Under the pieces are notes generated by a model. The model worked only from the letters and a program-made list of their open reading frames with translations. It searched no databases and was not told where the DNA came from. The translations under genes and the position numbers were made by a program. From Hydrogenophaga sp. (GTDB taxonomy: Bacteria > Pseudomonadota > Gammaproteobacteria > Burkholderiales > Burkholderiaceae_C): a stretch of DNA of 41,264 bases. Below, piece by piece: positions 1 to 13,409 of the stretch; the stretch's first letter is position 1; every line of letters begins with the position of its first letter. The stretch lies in NCBI GenBank assembly GCA_020048405.1, contig JAIFMP010000081.1, forward strand, positions 1 to 41,264, in the 5' to 3' direction.

Positions 1-1672
<1,672 letters not shown>

Positions 1673-1683
1673 AAACAACGTTG

Positions 1684-1719
1684 ATAGCTAACAAATGAAT
1701 ACCATCAAGCGCTATCAGG
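1684..1719 (+). repeat. Dispersed 36-nt element, copy A
   Basis: ATAGCT-AACAAATGAATACC-ATCAAGCGCTA-TCAGG. Confidence 0.75.
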
Positions 1720-2580
1720 GATTTTCGTTTTAGCTTTCAGCTCAGGCACTCCCGGGAAAGCCAAGAGCCCCAGGGCCAACAACACCTGAAGCATCACCAC
1801 CAGTTCAAAAGGCCGTTGGGTGTCAGCCGTGGGCAGCACGGGAACGATGGTGGGCCAGAAGTTGGTGGCCGTGTGCAGCACCAGCGCAGCCGTCACGCCC
1901 CCGCCCGACCTGAGCGCCAGCCACGCAACCATCACCGACATGGCCAGCGTGCTGAGCAAAAACGTGGCCACCGTTGTGTGCGCCTGCACGGTATGGGCCT
2001 GGTAGAACAGCGGCAGGTGCCAAACGCCCCACACCAAACCCAACAGCAGGCCGGCATAGCGCCACCCCAGACGGGCCTGCAAAGCAGGCAAGGCCAACCC
2101 TCGCCAGCCAAACTCCTCGCCCAGCGGCCCGCCCAGCAACGCAATGGCCAACAGGTTCACACTGGCGAGAAGCAGGTGTCCGGTGGCGGGTGACGGTGCC
2201 ATGGTGCCGCCCATGGCCGTGTGCACACCCGCCGCAATCAGCACCACAACCAAAGGCAGTGTGAAGGCCAGCAGAAGCCATCCCCAGCCTGCAACGGGAC
2301 GCACACAGCCAACAAGCCAGTTGCGCAAGCCAGCACGCCCACGCCAGCCCCAAACCACCAGAACCGCCGCGGCGGTGGGCCCGAAACCGCCAGCCCACAT
2401 CAGCAAAGTACCCGCCCAGGGCGAGCGCAACGCGACGTGGGGAAATATCCACCAGCAAGCCCACGACAGGCCAAAAGCCAGCACCCAATAGGCTGTGAGA
2501 GCGGGGGATTGCCATCGGACCGGTTCGGCGATGGCAAGGGGAGGCTGCATGCCGGATTGGGCCGGAAACAAGGTAGGCAT
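1705..2580 (-). CDS. CPBP-family intramembrane metalloprotease
   Basis: Multi-TM protein with GEEFGWRGLALPAL and LVWGVWHLPLFY motifs typical of CPBP/Abi proteases. Confidence 0.85.
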   Translation of the reverse strand: MPTLFPAQSGMQPPLAIAEPVRWQSPALTAYWVLAFGLSWACWWIFPHVALRSPWAGTLLMWAGGFGPTAAAVLVVWGWRGRAGLRNWLVGCVRPVAGWGWLLLAFTLPLVVVLIAAGVHTAMGGTMAPSPATGHLLLASVNLLAIALLGGPLGEEFGWRGLALPALQARLGWRYAGLLLGLVWGVWHLPLFYQAHTVQAHTTVATFLLSTLAMSVMVAWLALRSGGGVTAALVLHTATNFWPTIVPVLPTADTQRPFELVVMLQVLLALGLLAFPGVPELKAKTKIPDSA

Positions 2581-2693
2581 GCGATGCAGCCTAAATGTCA
2601 CGCGGCATGCCGACTGTGCGCCGCCAGACGGTCGTCAGCCAGGCACTGGCCTGTCGGCACAAATGGGGCGCCGCAGGGCTGCGGCGTCAGGCA

Positions 2694-4283
2694 TTATTCC
2701 CACTCAATGGTGGCTGGCGGCTTGCTGCTCACGTCGTAGGTGACACGGTTGATACCACGCACTTCGTTGATGATGCGGCTGCTGACCTTCTTCAACAGCG
2801 CATAGGGCAGTTCGGCCCAGTCAGCCGTCATGAAGTCTGACGTTTGCACGGCGCGGCCGTCGCCCATCACGCCCACGCTCTTCACGGGCAGAAAGACCGT
2901 GAACGCCTGGCTGGTCAGGTCGTACCACGTCTTGCCAGTTTCAGCGTCCACAAAGTTGCGCAGTTCTTCGATGAAGATGGCATCGGCCCGGCGCAGCAGG
3001 TCAGCGTATTCCTTCTTGACCTCACCGAGGATTCGCACACCCAGGCCGGGGCCTGGGAAAGGATGGCGGTAGACCATGTCGTGCGGCAGGCCCAGGGCCA
3101 CACCCAGCTCACGCACCTCGTCTTTGAACAGATCGCGCAGCGGTTCGAGCAGTTTCAATCCGAGCTGTTCCGGCAAACCACCCACGTTGTGGTGGCTCTT
3201 GATGGTGACAGCCTTCTTGCTTTTGGCACCGCCCGACTCGATCACATCCGGGTAGATGGTGCCTTGCGCCAGAAACGTTGCTCCCTTTCGTGAAGCATCA
3301 CCTTTTTTCAAAGCAAGCGCTGAGGCCTTGAAAACCTCTACAAATTCGCGCCCGATGATTTTGCGCTTGGCTTCGGGGTCGCTCACTCCAGCCAGGTGCC
3401 CCAGGAACTGATCGGATGCATCCACCCGGATCACCTTCGCGTGCAGCTTGCCCACGAACATGTCCATCACCATGTCACCTTCATTCAACCGCAGCAGGCC
3501 ATGGTCAACAAACACACAGGTGAGTTGGTCGCCAATGGCGCGGTGAATCAGGGCGGCAGCCACCGATGAATCTACGCCGCCCGACAGGCCCAGGATGACC
3601 TCTTCGTCACCCACCTGAGCACGGATTTTTTCAACCGCCTCGGCAATGTGGTCGCGCATGACCCAGTCGGGCCGGGTGCCACAGATGCCCAGCACAAAAC
3701 GCTCCAGCAGTGCCTTGCCTTGCACGGTGTGAGTCACTTCGGGGTGAAACTGCACAGCGTAGAAGTGGCGGGCCTCATCGGCCATGCCGGCAATGGGGCA
3801 TGAATCGGTGGACGCCATCAGCTTAAAGCCGGGTGGCAGTTCGGTGACCTTGTCCCCGTGGCTCATCCACACCTTGAGCATGCCGTGACCTTCGGCGGTG
3901 GTGAAGTCAGCGATGTCTTTCAACAGCTCGGTGTGGCCACGGGCGCGCACCTCGGCGTAGCCAAATTCTCGGGTGTTGGAACCTTCCACCTTGCCGCCCA
4001 GCTGCTGCGCCATGGTCTGCATGCCATAGCAAATGCCCAGCACGGGAATGCCCAGTTGGTAGACGGCATCAGGGGCTTTGTCATCCACCTCGTACACGCT
4101 GGCGTGGCTGCCCGACAGGATCACGCCTTTGAGTTGGCCATCGGCCGCGAACTCGCGCACCCACTCATCGGTCACATCGCAAGGGTGAACTTCGCAGTAC
4201 ACATGGGCCTCGCGCACACGGCGGGCAATGAGCTGCGTGACCTGGGAGCCGAAATCGAGGATGAGGATTTTTTGGTGCTGCAT
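2694..4283 (-). CDS. guaA: GMP synthase (glutamine-hydrolysing)
   Basis: [63 protein letters not shown]-terminal KPPATIEWE. Confidence 0.98.
   Translation of the reverse strand: MQHQKILILDFGSQVTQLIARRVREAHVYCEVHPCDVTDEWVREFAADGQLKGVILSGSHASVYEVDDKAPDAVYQLGIPVLGICYGMQTMAQQLGGKVEGSNTREFGYAEVRARGHTELLKDIADFTTAEGHGMLKVWMSHGDKVTELPPGFKLMASTDSCPIAGMADEARHFYAVQFHPEVTHTVQGKALLERFVLGICGTRPDWVMRDHIAEAVEKIRAQVGDEEVILGLSGGVDSSVAAALIHRAIGDQLTCVFVDHGLLRLNEGDMVMDMFVGKLHAKVIRVDASDQFLGHLAGVSDPEAKRKIIGREFVEVFKASALALKKGDASRKGATFLAQGTIYPDVIESGGAKSKKAVTIKSHHNVGGLPEQLGLKLLEPLRDLFKDEVRELGVALGLPHDMVYRHPFPGPGLGVRILGEVKKEYADLLRRADAIFIEELRNFVDAETGKTWYDLTSQAFTVFLPVKSVGVMGDGRAVQTSDFMTADWAELPYALLKKVSSRIINEVRGINRVTYDVSSKPPATIEWE
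3292..3327 (+). repeat. Dispersed 36-nt element, degenerate copy F (inside guaA)
   Basis: GAAGCA-TCACCTTTTTTCAA-AGCAAGCGCTG-AGGCC. Confidence 0.45.
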
Positions 4284-4319
4284 GGTGCGTCAGTCGGGGC
4301 AGTCGAAGTGAAGGCAGGC

Positions 4320-4355
4320 AAAAAGAAAAAGCCGCTCCCGTGAGGGATGCGGCTT
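4320..4355 (-). terminator. Rho-independent terminator downstream of guaB
   Basis: Minus strand AAGCCGCATCCCTCACGGGAGCGGCTTTTTCTTTTT: hairpin followed by T-tracts, between guaB and guaA. Confidence 0.8.
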
Positions 4356-4368
4356 GCTGGCAAGGTGT

Positions 4369-6482
<2,114 letters not shown>

Positions 6483-6505
6483 AGTGTTTTGGGGCAGCGC
6501 CCGGC

Positions 6506-6835
6506 TCAGTATCCCGCTTTGGCGCCGGGCCGTTTGTTGGCAAACAAGCCCGCTGCCTTGCTGCCTTGCTTGCTGAACCGCTTGCGCCGGGCCTCTTTCG
6601 GGTCTGCGGTCAGCGGTCGGTAGACCTCTACCCTGTCGAACTCGCGCAACGGCGTCTTCAAACTGGCAGGCAAGTTCCACACGCCAAACGACAGGTCGGG
6701 CATGGACGCGAAACCGAAACGTTCTGTCCAGCCTGAGCGGGCCAAAGCAGTGGCCACCGTCGCACCGTCGGGCACCTCCACAGAGTCCTCAATGACCTGA
6801 CGCGGTGCAGGCGACCAAACCAGGGACACTTTCAT
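6506..6835 (-). CDS. rnfH: RnfH-family ubiquitin-like protein
   Basis: VSLVWSP...VPDGATVATAL..FGVWN...REFDRVEVYRPLTADPKEARRKR; start overlaps the ratA stop. Confidence 0.88.
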   Translation of the reverse strand: MKVSLVWSPAPRQVIEDSVEVPDGATVATALARSGWTERFGFASMPDLSFGVWNLPASLKTPLREFDRVEVYRPLTADPKEARRKRFSKQGSKAAGLFANKRPGAKAGY

Positions 6836-7287
6836 CAGCCGCTGCCAGGGCCGTACACCTGGTCTGCACGCTTGACGAACGCATCGACCAGGTTGGCGGC
6901 TATTTTGTCGAAAACAGGTCCTACTAGTGTTGCCAGTGCGGCGTTCGAAAATCCGTAATTGAGCTTGAAGTCCACTTTGCACGCGCGCTGTGTGCCATCA
7001 CCCAAAGGCGTGAACTCCCAGGTGCCATCCAGCCGGGAAAACGGGCCGTCCACCAGGTGCATGACCACCTTGCGGTCTGGCTCGTGCGTGTTGCGGGTGG
7101 TGAAGCTCTGCTTGAGCCCACTGAGCGCCATGCCCACTTTGGCGGTCATGCCTGATTCCGACGCATCGAGCACCGTCGTGTGGTCGCACCAAGGCAAAAA
7201 AGCGGGGTAGCTTCCGACATCGGTCACCAACGCGAACATTTCGTGGGCGCTGTGCCAGAGCAGGACTGATTTGTGAACGCTTTTCAT
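6835..7287 (-). CDS. ratA: RatA/COQ10-like START-domain protein
   Basis: MKSVHKSVLLWHSAHEMFALVTDVGSYPAFLPWCDHTTV..., adjacent to rnfH and divergent from smpB (common arrangement). Confidence 0.87.
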   Translation of the reverse strand: MKSVHKSVLLWHSAHEMFALVTDVGSYPAFLPWCDHTTVLDASESGMTAKVGMALSGLKQSFTTRNTHEPDRKVVMHLVDGPFSRLDGTWEFTPLGDGTQRACKVDFKLNYGFSNAALATLVGPVFDKIAANLVDAFVKRADQVYGPGSG

Positions 7288-7342
7288 ACAATGGGGAGGC
7301 TTGGGCGATTGTATTCGCCGGGGTATTTTCCACCTTGCCTGA

Positions 7343-7853
7343 ATGACCACCTCCAAACCCACAGCCCCGCTCTCTGCCGCTGCAGGCAAATCCACCAAAA
7401 AAGCAGAAACCAAACCTGTTGTCACACGCATTGCCGACAACAAGAAAGCCGTCTTCAACTACCACATTGAAGAGCGCCACGAAGCAGGCATGGTGCTGCA
7501 GGGATGGGAAGTCAAGGCATTGCGCGAAGGCAAGGTGCAGCTGACCGACGGCTATGTGATCGTCCGCGAGGGCGAGTTGTACCTGATTGGCTGCCAGATC
7601 AACCCCCTGCGCACAGCCTCCACCCATGTGACAGAAATTGCTGCTGCACAAAGACGAAATCCGCCGGCTGATGGGCAAGGTCGAGCAGAAAGGCTACACC
7701 TTGGTGCCGCTGAACCTGCACTGGAAAAGCGGCAAAGTGAAATGCGAAGTCGCGTTGGGCAAAGGCAAGGCGGAGCACGACAAGCGCGACACCATCAAGG
7801 ACCGTGAAGGCAAACGCGAAGTAGAGCGGGCCATGAAAGTCCACAACCGCTGA
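7343..7853 (+). pseudogene. smpB: SsrA-binding protein SmpB, frame disrupted by a short internal deletion
   Basis: Frame 1: [40 protein letters not shown]...[20 protein letters not shown]; the rest, [71 protein letters not shown], is in another frame. The usual residues between HV and KLLLHK are missing. Confidence 0.85.
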
Positions 7854-7924
7854 GAGTGTGTGGGGTACCAGCGGCAGCGAAGCTCACCGCCACCTTGCAT
7901 GCATTCTGGCCACTGAAAAAACGA

Positions 7925-9097
7925 TCAGCCCAAGCCTCGCAAAGGGTGTGCGTGTGCAGGCCACGGGCTGACAAAAAACGGACTGACCATGTCTGCGGCG
8001 ACATCGTCCCCCCGAGATGGCAACCATTCTGGCTGGTGGTCTTTGTCGATGGCAAGCGCGCGTATCCCTTCAACCGTTTCACTCTCGGATGCCGTGCGGC
8101 CGAGGTGAACGGGATGAAAACAGTGCCGCACCATGTCCCGCTCCATGCGCAGATCGTCGGCCAGGCCCATGCGGCGGGCACGACGAATCTGCTCCAGCAC
8201 CACGGCCAGCATCAGAGGTGAACGCCTGCGCAAAGTGGCGAGTGTGGTTTGAGCAAACTCAGACGCATCAGCCGCCAGAGCGACCAGAATGTCTGGCACG
8301 GTGTCCAGCGAAAAACACTGGTCAATTTTGCCTCTGACGCTTTTACTGTTTGGTATTTGCGCTATGAATTTCGTTTCAACCAGGTGTTCAACCGCATTGG
8401 CCGATTCGAAGGGGGTGGACTGAAGCTCGGCCCACACCACATTGAGCCGGGCCGCATCCAGACAGCCGTCTGCCAGCCCGAAGGCAACGGCATCACCAGC
8501 CTCGATGGTTTGCCCCGTCAAAGCCAGCCACTCACCCACGCGCCCGGGACAACGGCTCAGAAAAAAGCCTCCGCCCACATCAGGAAACAGTCCAATGCCA
8601 GTTTCGGGCATCGCCATTTGGGTGCGTTGAGTCACCACCCGCAAGCTCGCCCCCTGGCTGATGCCCATTCCCCCACCCATGACGATGCCATCCATGAACG
8701 CGATGTAGGGCTTGGGATAGGTGTGTATCAGGTGATTGAGGCGGTACTCCTCTGTAAAAAAATCTTCCAGCCGTGGGTCGCCAGCCAATGCAGCCTGATG
8801 GAAAAAGCGAATGTCTCCGCCAGCACAAAAGGCGCCGAACGGCCCTTGTTTACCGGTACCACGCACCGCGACGGCCAGCACAGCCGGGTCGTCACGCCAC
8901 TGCTCAAGAGCAGACGTGAGGGCCCGCACCATGTCGAGAGACAGCGCGTTGAGCGCGCGAGGACGGTTGAGTGTGATGCACCCGACGCGGCCGTGTCGCT
9001 CGGCCAAGACATCCAGGGTGACAAGTGGGACCGGTACCGGGGCGGCATCGGCAGAGGTTGCGACGGCGGCTTCGGCGGGCAGAGGGGCTGTGGTCAT
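7925..9097 (-). CDS. Enoyl-CoA hydratase/isomerase family protein (3-hydroxyisobutyryl-CoA hydrolase-like)
   Basis: ITLNRPRALNALSLDMV, FCAGGDIRFF, PYIAFMDGIVMGGGMGIS, AMPETGIGLFPDVGGGFFLSR. Confidence 0.88.
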   Translation of the reverse strand: MTTAPLPAEAAVATSADAAPVPVPLVTLDVLAERHGRVGCITLNRPRALNALSLDMVRALTSALEQWRDDPAVLAVAVRGTGKQGPFGAFCAGGDIRFFHQAALAGDPRLEDFFTEEYRLNHLIHTYPKPYIAFMDGIVMGGGMGISQGASLRVVTQRTQMAMPETGIGLFPDVGGGFFLSRCPGRVGEWLALTGQTIEAGDAVAFGLADGCLDAARLNVVWAELQSTPFESANAVEHLVETKFIAQIPNSKSVRGKIDQCFSLDTVPDILVALAADASEFAQTTLATLRRRSPLMLAVVLEQIRRARRMGLADDLRMERDMVRHCFHPVHLGRTASESETVEGIRALAIDKDHQPEWLPSRGDDVAADMVSPFFVSPWPAHAHPLRGLG

Positions 9098-9128
9098 GGG
9101 GTTTTCCGGTGCACTGGACACCGAAGGA

Positions 9129-10049
9129 TCATGCCACGATGGATGGAGGTGGTTCCTGCATTTGTGCAGCGGTGCGTCTCTCGCGCCACCCCAGAATTTC
9201 ATTGGTGAGCAGTGCACCGACCACCAGGCTGCCGCCTGTCAGCACATGGTTGCCCGGCACTTCATTGGCCCCCACCCAGGCCAGCAAGGTACCAAACAGC
9301 ACCTCCAGCAAAGCCAGCAGCGACACCTCGGGCGCGCTGAGCACCCGGGCACACACCACAGACAATGCGCACGGGATGGCGAGCTGGAAAGCCCCCAAGC
9401 CCGCCAACAAGGCTAGGTCGTGTGCGCTGGCAGCCATGGGCCAGGCCAGCGGCAAGGTCACCACCGAGGAAATGAGTGCCCCCACCAGCACGGCCGGCAC
9501 CAAATCCAACTGACGACCCTGTTGCCGGTTGCGCTGCACGAGTGTCCAGTTGACTGCGGCTGCCACCGGCACGCACAAGGCCACCAGTGTGCCCTCCACA
9601 CCGCCGCTGGAGAGCTGGCTTGCAAACATCCATGCAATGCCCACACCTGCCACCACAATCGCGCCCCAGGTGCGGCGGGCCAACCGGTGACCAGTGAACA
9701 CACGTGACACCAATGCCGTCAGCAAAGGGCCTGCGGCCAGCGTCACGAGCACATTGGCCACCGTGGTCAAGGTCAGCGCAACCATGAAGGCGGTGAACAT
9801 CACCGCCCAGCACACACCCGACAGCCACAGAACACCTCCTGCAGCCCGCATGCGGGCCCAAACCCCCCACCCCTGCCACAGCGGCAACACGACCACCAGG
9901 GTCAGCAGCGTGAAGAAGCTGCGCCAGAAGGTGACTTCGAACGCTTTGGCTGCCTCCAGGTGACGGGTCACCACCCCGGCTGTGGACCAGAGCAGGGTAA
10001 CGACCACCATCAACACGACGGCTTGGCAGTGGGAGAGTTTGCTGTTCAT
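9129..10049 (-). CDS. EamA/DMT-family transporter
   Basis: About 10 TM segments; LWSTAGVVTRHLEAAKAFEVTFWRS and C-terminal ALLEVLFGTLLAWVGANEVPGNHVLTGGSLVVGALL. Confidence 0.85.
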   Translation of the reverse strand: MNSKLSHCQAVVLMVVVTLLWSTAGVVTRHLEAAKAFEVTFWRSFFTLLTLVVVLPLWQGWGVWARMRAAGGVLWLSGVCWAVMFTAFMVALTLTTVANVLVTLAAGPLLTALVSRVFTGHRLARRTWGAIVVAGVGIAWMFASQLSSGGVEGTLVALCVPVAAAVNWTLVQRNRQQGRQLDLVPAVLVGALISSVVTLPLAWPMAASAHDLALLAGLGAFQLAIPCALSVVCARVLSAPEVSLLALLEVLFGTLLAWVGANEVPGNHVLTGGSLVVGALLTNEILGWRERRTAAQMQEPPPSIVA

Positions 10050-10072
10050 GCTGGTGGCTGCTCCGGAAACAC

Positions 10073-10096
10073 ACAACGGGGCCAAAGCCCCGTTGT
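10073..10096 (-). terminator. Perfect 10-bp hairpin downstream of typA, possible terminator
   Basis: ACAACGGGGC-CAAA-GCCCCGTTGT; only a weak U-tract follows. Confidence 0.55.
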
Positions 10097-10121
10097 TCTG
10101 AATGCGCGGATCCGCGTGAGA

Positions 10122-11948
10122 TCAGGCCTTGGCAGCGCGCTTGCGGTCGTGCTCTTTCAGGAAGCGCTTGCGCAGGCGCACGCTCTTGGGCGTGATTTCC
10201 ACCAGTTCGTCGTCTTCGATGAATTCCACGCCGTATTCAAGGTTCAACTCGATCGGTGGGGTGATCTTGATGGCGTCTTCCTTGCCCGACACGCGGAAGT
10301 TGGTCAGCTGCTTGGTGCGGGTGGCGTTCACCACCAAGTCGTTGTCGCGGTTGTGGATGCCCACGATCATGCCTTCGTACACCGGGTCATTCGCCTTCAC
10401 GAACATGCGGCCACGGTCGTCGAGCTTGCCCAGGGCATAGGTGAAAATTTCGCCATCGTCCATGGAAATCAGCACGCCGTTTTTGCGGCTGGCGATGTCG
10501 CCCTTGTGGGGCTCGTAGCTGTCAAAAATGTTGGCGATCAGGCCAGAACCACGGGTCAGGTTCAAAAACTCGTTGGTGAAACCGATCAGGCCCCGGGCAG
10601 GAATGCGGTATTCCAGACGCACGCGGCCACGGCCGTCCGGCTCCATGTTGACCAGCTCGCCCTTGCGCTCGCCCAAAGCCTGCATCACGCCGCCCTGGTG
10701 CTGCTCTTCGATGTCGGCGGTCACCATTTCAATAGGCTCGTGGCGCACGCCATCCACATCGCGGAACACCACGCGAGGCTTGGACACAGCCAGCTCGTAG
10801 CCTTCGCGGCGCATGTTCTCCAGCAGGATGGTCAGGTGCAGTTCGCCGCGGCCAGACACTTCGAAAATACCGTCTTCATCGGTTTCACGCACACGTAAAG
10901 CCACGTTGTGTTGCAGCTCTTTCTGCAGGCGGTCCCAGATCTGGCGGCTGGTGACGTACTTGCCTTCGCGGCCAGCCAGGGGGCTGGTGTTCACGCAGAA
11001 GTTCATGGTCAGCGTGGGCTCATCCACCTTGAGCATGGGCAGCGGGGTGGGAGTGATTGGGTCGGTGATAGTCACGCCGATGCCGATGTCGGCAATGCCA
11101 TTGACCAGCACGATGTCGCCAGGGCCTGCTTCGGTCACCTGAACGCGGTCCAGCCCCTGGAAGGTCAATACCTGGTTGATGCGGCCCTTGACGGTCTTGC
11201 CATCAGGGCCTTCCATCACCACCACGTCCATCGACGGTTTGATGGTGCCTTGGCTGATACGGCCCACACCAATGCGGCCCACGAAAGTGGAGAAGTCCAA
11301 TGCGGACACTTGCAGTTGCAGGGGTGCGGATGCGTCACCGGAGTTCGGTGGCACGTGTTTCAGGATGGTGTTGAACAGGGCTGACATGTCAGGGCCCCAC
11401 TGCTCGCCAGGTGCGCCCTCTTCCAGCGAAGACCAGCCGTTGATACCTGAGGCATACACCACGGGAAAGTCCAGCTGCTCGTCGGTGGCACCGAGTTTGT
11501 CAAACAGGTCAAACGCGGCGTTGACCACTTTGTCAGGGTTGGCACCGGGCTTGTCGACCTTGTTCACCACCACGATGGGCTTCAGACCGAGGGCCAAGGC
11601 CTTCTTGGTCACAAAGCGCGTCTGGGGCATGGGGCCTTCCTGCGCGTCGATCAGCAGCAACACGCTGTCGACCATGGACAGGGCGCGCTCCACCTCGCCG
11701 CCGAAGTCCGCATGCCCGGGGGTGTCGACGATGTTGATGTGGGTGCCTTCCCAGCTCACGGCACAGTTCTTGGCCAGGATGGTGATGCCACGCTCTTTTT
11801 CGATGGCGTTGTTGTCCATCACGGTATCCACCACCTTTTCGTGTTCGGCAAATGTGCCGGACTGACGCAGCAGTTGGTCAACCATGGTGGTTTTGCCGTG
11901 GTCGACGTGGGCAATGATGGCAATGTTGCGGATTTGTTTTTGACTCAT
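10122..11948 (-). CDS. typA: Translational GTPase TypA/BipA
   Basis: RNIAIIAHVDHGKTTMVDQLLRQSGTF, ERGITILAKN, DTPGHADFGGEVER, NKVDKP; full-length BipA architecture. Confidence 0.97.
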   Translation of the reverse strand: MSQKQIRNIAIIAHVDHGKTTMVDQLLRQSGTFAEHEKVVDTVMDNNAIEKERGITILAKNCAVSWEGTHINIVDTPGHADFGGEVERALSMVDSVLLLIDAQEGPMPQTRFVTKKALALGLKPIVVVNKVDKPGANPDKVVNAAFDLFDKLGATDEQLDFPVVYASGINGWSSLEEGAPGEQWGPDMSALFNTILKHVPPNSGDASAPLQLQVSALDFSTFVGRIGVGRISQGTIKPSMDVVVMEGPDGKTVKGRINQVLTFQGLDRVQVTEAGPGDIVLVNGIADIGIGVTITDPITPTPLPMLKVDEPTLTMNFCVNTSPLAGREGKYVTSRQIWDRLQKELQHNVALRVRETDEDGIFEVSGRGELHLTILLENMRREGYELAVSKPRVVFRDVDGVRHEPIEMVTADIEEQHQGGVMQALGERKGELVNMEPDGRGRVRLEYRIPARGLIGFTNEFLNLTRGSGLIANIFDSYEPHKGDIASRKNGVLISMDDGEIFTYALGKLDDRGRMFVKANDPVYEGMIVGIHNRDNDLVVNATRTKQLTNFRVSGKEDAIKITPPIELNLEYGVEFIEDDELVEITPKSVRLRKRFLKEHDRKRAAKA

Positions 11949-12000
11949 GGGTACATCCTGAAGAACTTGAAAAATGCGTCTGGCTGAAGGGCTGCGCGGG

Positions 12001-13020
12001 TCAGTGTGGCAAGGCCACGGGGCTGGCCTTGTGCACCGTATCGTTCGGGCCAGCGGAATCGGGTAACAAGCGGGCTTGGTTCAGCATTTGCTGAATTTCG
12101 AGCGGGTTGAGCAATCGGGTGGGCACCAGTTCACCCCCTGACACATGGGCTGTGCCCAGCAGCGCAGAAGTTTGGAAACCGAATACTGCCACCTCATCCG
12201 CATCTGCCAGGGTCGTGCGGCGACGCAAACCGCTCAAGAAACGTCCGGCATTGTCGTCATCCAGTGTGACCGGCTGATGATGGGGCAGCAGCACGGTGAC
12301 TGGTTGCAGCGCTTTCACGCGCGCGGTTTCGTCCATCGCTTCAAGCTGTTCAACGGTGATGCAGTCGGCTTCGCGGAAGTTGCCCGTTTGGGTACGGCGC
12401 AGTGCCCGCAAGTGCCCGACCGTACCCAGCGCTTTGGCAATGTCCTCGCCCAGCGTCCGGATGTAAGTGCCCTTACTGCACGAAGCATCAAATTGAATAG
12501 CTGTATACCCTTGATCATCAAGCGCTAACGCCATATTCAATTCAAAAATCTCGATGCTGCGCGGCTCGCGCTCGACGGTTTGCCCAGCGCGTGCATATTC
12601 GTACAGCGCCTTGCCGTCTTTCTTCAGCGCCGAGTACATCGGTGGCAGTTGTTGCTGGGGGCCCAACATGCGCTGCGTCAGCGCATCGAGGTCGGCTTGC
12701 GTCAGGGCAGGCACATCGGCAGTGGTCACCACTTCGCCCTCGGCATCGCCTGTCGTGGTGGCTTGGCCCAACCGCAAGGTGGCGCTGTAGCGCTTGTCGG
12801 CATCCAGATGCTGCTGGCTGAACTTTGTGGCAGCGCCAAAGCACAGCGGCAACACGCCGGTGGCCAGAGGGTCTAGCGTGCCTGTATGCCCCGCTTTGTC
12901 GGCGCGCAGCAACCACTTGGCCTTTTGCAAAGCCTGGTTGCTGGAAAACCCCAGCGGTTTGTCAAGCAGCAACACCCCATGCACAGGGCGCCGCTGCACC
13001 CGTGTGCGTGGCGCAGTCAT
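12001..13020 (-). CDS. truB: tRNA pseudouridine(55) synthase
   Basis: GVLLLDKPLGFSSNQALQK, KAGHTGTLDPLATGVLPLCFG, CSKGTYIRTLGEDI. Confidence 0.96.
   Translation of the reverse strand: MTAPRTRVQRRPVHGVLLLDKPLGFSSNQALQKAKWLLRADKAGHTGTLDPLATGVLPLCFGAATKFSQQHLDADKRYSATLRLGQATTTGDAEGEVVTTADVPALTQADLDALTQRMLGPQQQLPPMYSALKKDGKALYEYARAGQTVEREPRSIEIFELNMALALDDQGYTAIQFDASCSKGTYIRTLGEDIAKALGTVGHLRALRRTQTGNFREADCITVEQLEAMDETARVKALQPVTVLLPHHQPVTLDDDNAGRFLSGLRRRTTLADADEVAVFGFQTSALLGTAHVSGGELVPTRLLNPLEIQQMLNQARLLPDSAGPNDTVHKASPVALPH
12497..12532 (+). repeat. Dispersed 36-nt element, copy B (inside truB)
   Basis: ATAGCT-GTATACCCTTGATC-ATCAAGCGCTA-ACGCC. Confidence 0.75.
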
Positions 13021-13022
13021 GG

Positions 13023-13394
13023 CTATTCGTCCTGGGCGCGGGAAGACACGGCCTTGGCAATCAAGGCGTTCATGTCGGCCGCACGCTCGGTGGTGCGGTC
13101 GAAATGAAAGTGCAACGTGGGCACGGTGTGAATGTGCAGTCGTTTGAACAGGCCGTTGCGCAAGAAACCAGCAGCCTGGTTCAGCGCCACCGTGGTGGCG
13201 ACAGGGTCACCGGTCAGCAGGCTGAAATACACCTGTGCATGGGCGTAGTCGGGCGTGACTTCGACGGCCTGAATGGTCACCATGCCCACCCGCGGGTCTT
13301 TGAGTTCGCGCGCAATCAGCTCGGTCAGATCACGCTGGATCTGATCGGCCACGCGAAAACCGCGGTTGGGGGTGGATGATTTCTTGGCTGCCAT
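13023..13394 (-). CDS. rbfA: 30S ribosome-binding factor A
   Basis: [45 protein letters not shown], between truB and infB. Confidence 0.95.
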   Translation of the reverse strand: MAAKKSSTPNRGFRVADQIQRDLTELIARELKDPRVGMVTIQAVEVTPDYAHAQVYFSLLTGDPVATTVALNQAAGFLRNGLFKRLHIHTVPTLHFHFDRTTERAADMNALIAKAVSSRAQDE

Positions 13395-13409
13395 GCACTG
13401 AGCCCCGCT

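Noticed and set aside
2670-2690. GC-rich hairpin (CGCCGCAGGGCTGCGGCG) after guaA as terminator
   Set aside because: Good stem but no U-tract; not listed as a feature.
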